From the NCBI GenBank assembly GCA_030141605.1, contig JAQGDQ010000115.1, forward strand, positions 1 through 20,000: 20,000 nt of DNA. Reading direction: 5' to 3'. The position numbers and the translations under genes are program-made. Below are positions 18,546-20,000 of the stretch, one piece after another. This DNA comes from Tubiluchus corallicola (taxonomy: Eukaryota; Priapulida; Priapulimorpha; Priapulimorphida; Tubiluchidae). The notes beneath the pieces were generated by a model. It worked only from the letters and a program-made list of their open reading frames with translations. It was not told the origin of the DNA and did no database searches. Position 1 is the first letter of the stretch. Each line of letters begins with the position of its first letter.

Positions 18546-19047
18546 GTAGGTAGTGGATGGGAATAGTAAATATGGGTGGAGTTTTGAATATCACGAGTAC
18601 AGTTCTTCTAGCGTATACGTGAAATTGACAGGTAAATACTCCGCTATACGGAATACTGATATTGTTGGATCATTCTAAAAACGTATAGCTGAAAAGTTTC
18701 CTTTGTCCATAACATCCTGTTTTATCCCAGTTAAATGGACCTTGTTCGTGAGGAAACAGCGTTGAAAATTGTACAGTAAGATTAAGATATTCTTTTAAAC
18801 AAAATTATTCCTGCTTAGACTGTAATTGTCAGTGGTGTTACTCGTCCAAATTCTTAGTTGTCAGTTTTATTTAAATTAAAAGTCACTTTTATTGTGTTTT
18901 GCTTTGAGTTTGAATCACTTGCTCCACAGCGTTCTACTTGCTAACCAATCTGTCTGTTAATTCCCAATCCCATCTGATTATATATGTGCTAAATCTCAAG
19001 ATCTCAACCGTTGAAATTACTTGACTTGTTGCATTGCATTTTTACAG

Positions 19048-19101
19048 GATGTCCAATCTGCAGAACCGTCGAAGGACCACCTGGACCGCCAGGACCACCG
19101 G
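19048..19101 (+). CDS. Gene B collagen-like exon
   Basis: 54 bp after TTTTTACAG, phase 1 at both ends. With the split Gly from the previous exon it encodes GCPICRTVEGPPGPPGPPG. A Cys-x2-Cys knot is followed by three perfect Gly-Pro-Pro triplets. The size of 54 bp equals the classic fibrillar-collagen exon length, but here only part is triplet repeat. The CPxC pair just before the triplets could stabilise a trimer by inter-chain disulfides, as in short-chain collagens (inference). The donor is G|GTGTGT. More triplets may follow to the right of the window. Confidence 0.7.
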
Positions 19102-19952
19102 GTGTGTAATTTTTTTGCTGTTGCTGCTTGCATTGTTGACTTGTTGTTACCTTTGTTACAGTCCAGTATATGTCAACCTATGTACTAAGAAAGATTTGTA
19201 AAATCTCAGTGAACTCAGCATAATTCAAACTGTTCAGAAAAGGTCATATGTGCCAATCTCAAGAGAAACTCTTCAACTCCCATCTTGTTGGCGAGCGGGA
19301 GTTGACGATGAAAATCATAATAAGCAAAGTCGTCAATGAAATGCGAGCAAAGTCGTCAATGAAATGGATACAAAACACCAGTTTAACGTGTTGACCTAAA
19401 GTCTCTTTACTCTGAAAGACAATCATTAACATTTAGTTTAACTTGCATTGAATAGAAGAAAATTAGTTGCATGATTAAATGTATTGCTAACTTACGTTGT
19501 TAGAGCCTTTAACAGTTACGAAGACAGGAATGAGCCTCTTAAGTAGCCTTAAGAACAACAATGTCACAACAATAAATTCGTAAGAAATTTACAGTCATAA
19601 TGCTCATCACAGACAGAAAAATAGAGCAATGGCGGAGAGAACCAAAAGACGGGTAAAATGTCATACAACTACTACAGCTATAGCTCACGAAAGGCCAAAA
19701 TGCTAATGTATTCAAGGATATTAGGTGCTTCAATTTTAAGAGTGATTACTGTAAAAGGTAAAAAGCCTACTAAATAAACAAACAGGTGGCAGCACCATCG
19801 CAGTAATTGAGAACTAAATAAAAACCAAAAAGGGCCTATGCACCCACTACAGTCAGTATGTGTGGTCGTCGTTTTCCAAAGCTTGTTAAAAAATCAAAAT
19901 TTCAAATTAATTTCTTTTAAGTTAGTTAATACTGTATTTTCCTATTTTACAG
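19102..19952 (+). other. Gene B intron before the last visible exon
   Basis: An 851-bp AT-rich intron with donor GTGTGT and acceptor TATTTTACAG. It contains a short direct repeat GCAAAGTCGTCAATGAAATG (about 19324-19343 and 19349-19365) and an inverted pair of about 13 bp, CAACTCCCATCTTG with CGGGAGTTG, near 19274-19303. No other exon is seen; the minus frame at 19539-19733 is unsupported. Confidence 0.5.
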
Positions 19953-19985
19953 GCACCATCTTTCTAGTTCATAGAAACCCCGCAA
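19953..19985 (+). CDS. Gene B next small exon (tentative)
   Basis: 33 bp between CTATTTTACAG and GTAAGT, phase 1 at both ends, in frame with the preceding exons. It reads G-TIFLVHRNPA when joined to the split Gly. The sequence leaves the Gly-X-Y pattern after one triplet (GTI). The hydrophobic-V-H opening loosely resembles the start of the collagen IV NC1 (C4) domain, where a hydrophobic stretch precedes HSQ, but eleven residues cannot establish this. The gene continues beyond the window. Confidence 0.5.
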
Positions 19986-20000
19986 GTAAGTACAGAATCG

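Overview
This is nuclear DNA from an invertebrate animal. It is AT-rich and intron-bearing, full of micro- and minisatellites and fragments of LINEs, an LTR and a tRNA-derived SINE. Splice sites are animal-type (GTAAGT-like donors, pyrimidine-tract acceptors). No bacterial-style operon, Shine-Dalgarno site or dense coding is present. The retroelement and SINE style suggests a lophotrochozoan such as a mollusc, but the sequence alone does not prove this.

Two multi-exon genes lie head to tail on the + strand. Gene A (4512-10293, four exons, all introns phase 0) predicts a 418-residue type II membrane protein. It has a short cytoplasmic tail, one transmembrane segment, a stalk with a furin-type RVKR site, one Lin-12/Notch repeat (LNR), and about three tandem copies of a four-cysteine module of roughly 64 residues that I do not recognise. 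A 12-residue block, YRDDTDGRGGGC, is identical in all three copies although ten of its twelve codons differ synonymously. This is the most interesting coding signal in the window.

Gene B starts in a probable non-coding exon ending at 14522, and its coding part starts at 15570. It encodes a signal peptide, one EGF domain and a Cys-rich hinge leading into a very short collagen stretch. It runs off the right edge. All its introns are phase 1. The region around its putative first exon has a diverged second copy 2.5 kb upstream (11.8-12.03 kb), with a splice donor at the matching place.

Layout: 1-1702 is a large inverted repeat (foldback-like element). 1703-4360 is intergenic with a LINE tail and a 74-bp tandem repeat. 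4361-10293 is gene A; its introns hold a perfect hairpin, a 56-bp minisatellite, a probable solo LTR with a 5-bp target duplication, a SINE, a pyrimidine-only minisatellite and a LINE fragment. 10294-14324 is intergenic with a 10-bp repeat, the first promoter/exon-like copy, a 640-bp tetranucleotide array and a 109-bp minisatellite with higher-order structure. 14325-20000 is the 5' part of gene B, whose large intron holds a MITE-like inverted repeat and a GC-rich patch.

The two genes encode unrelated extracellular or membrane proteins. A shared function is not evident beyond both acting at the cell surface or in the matrix.
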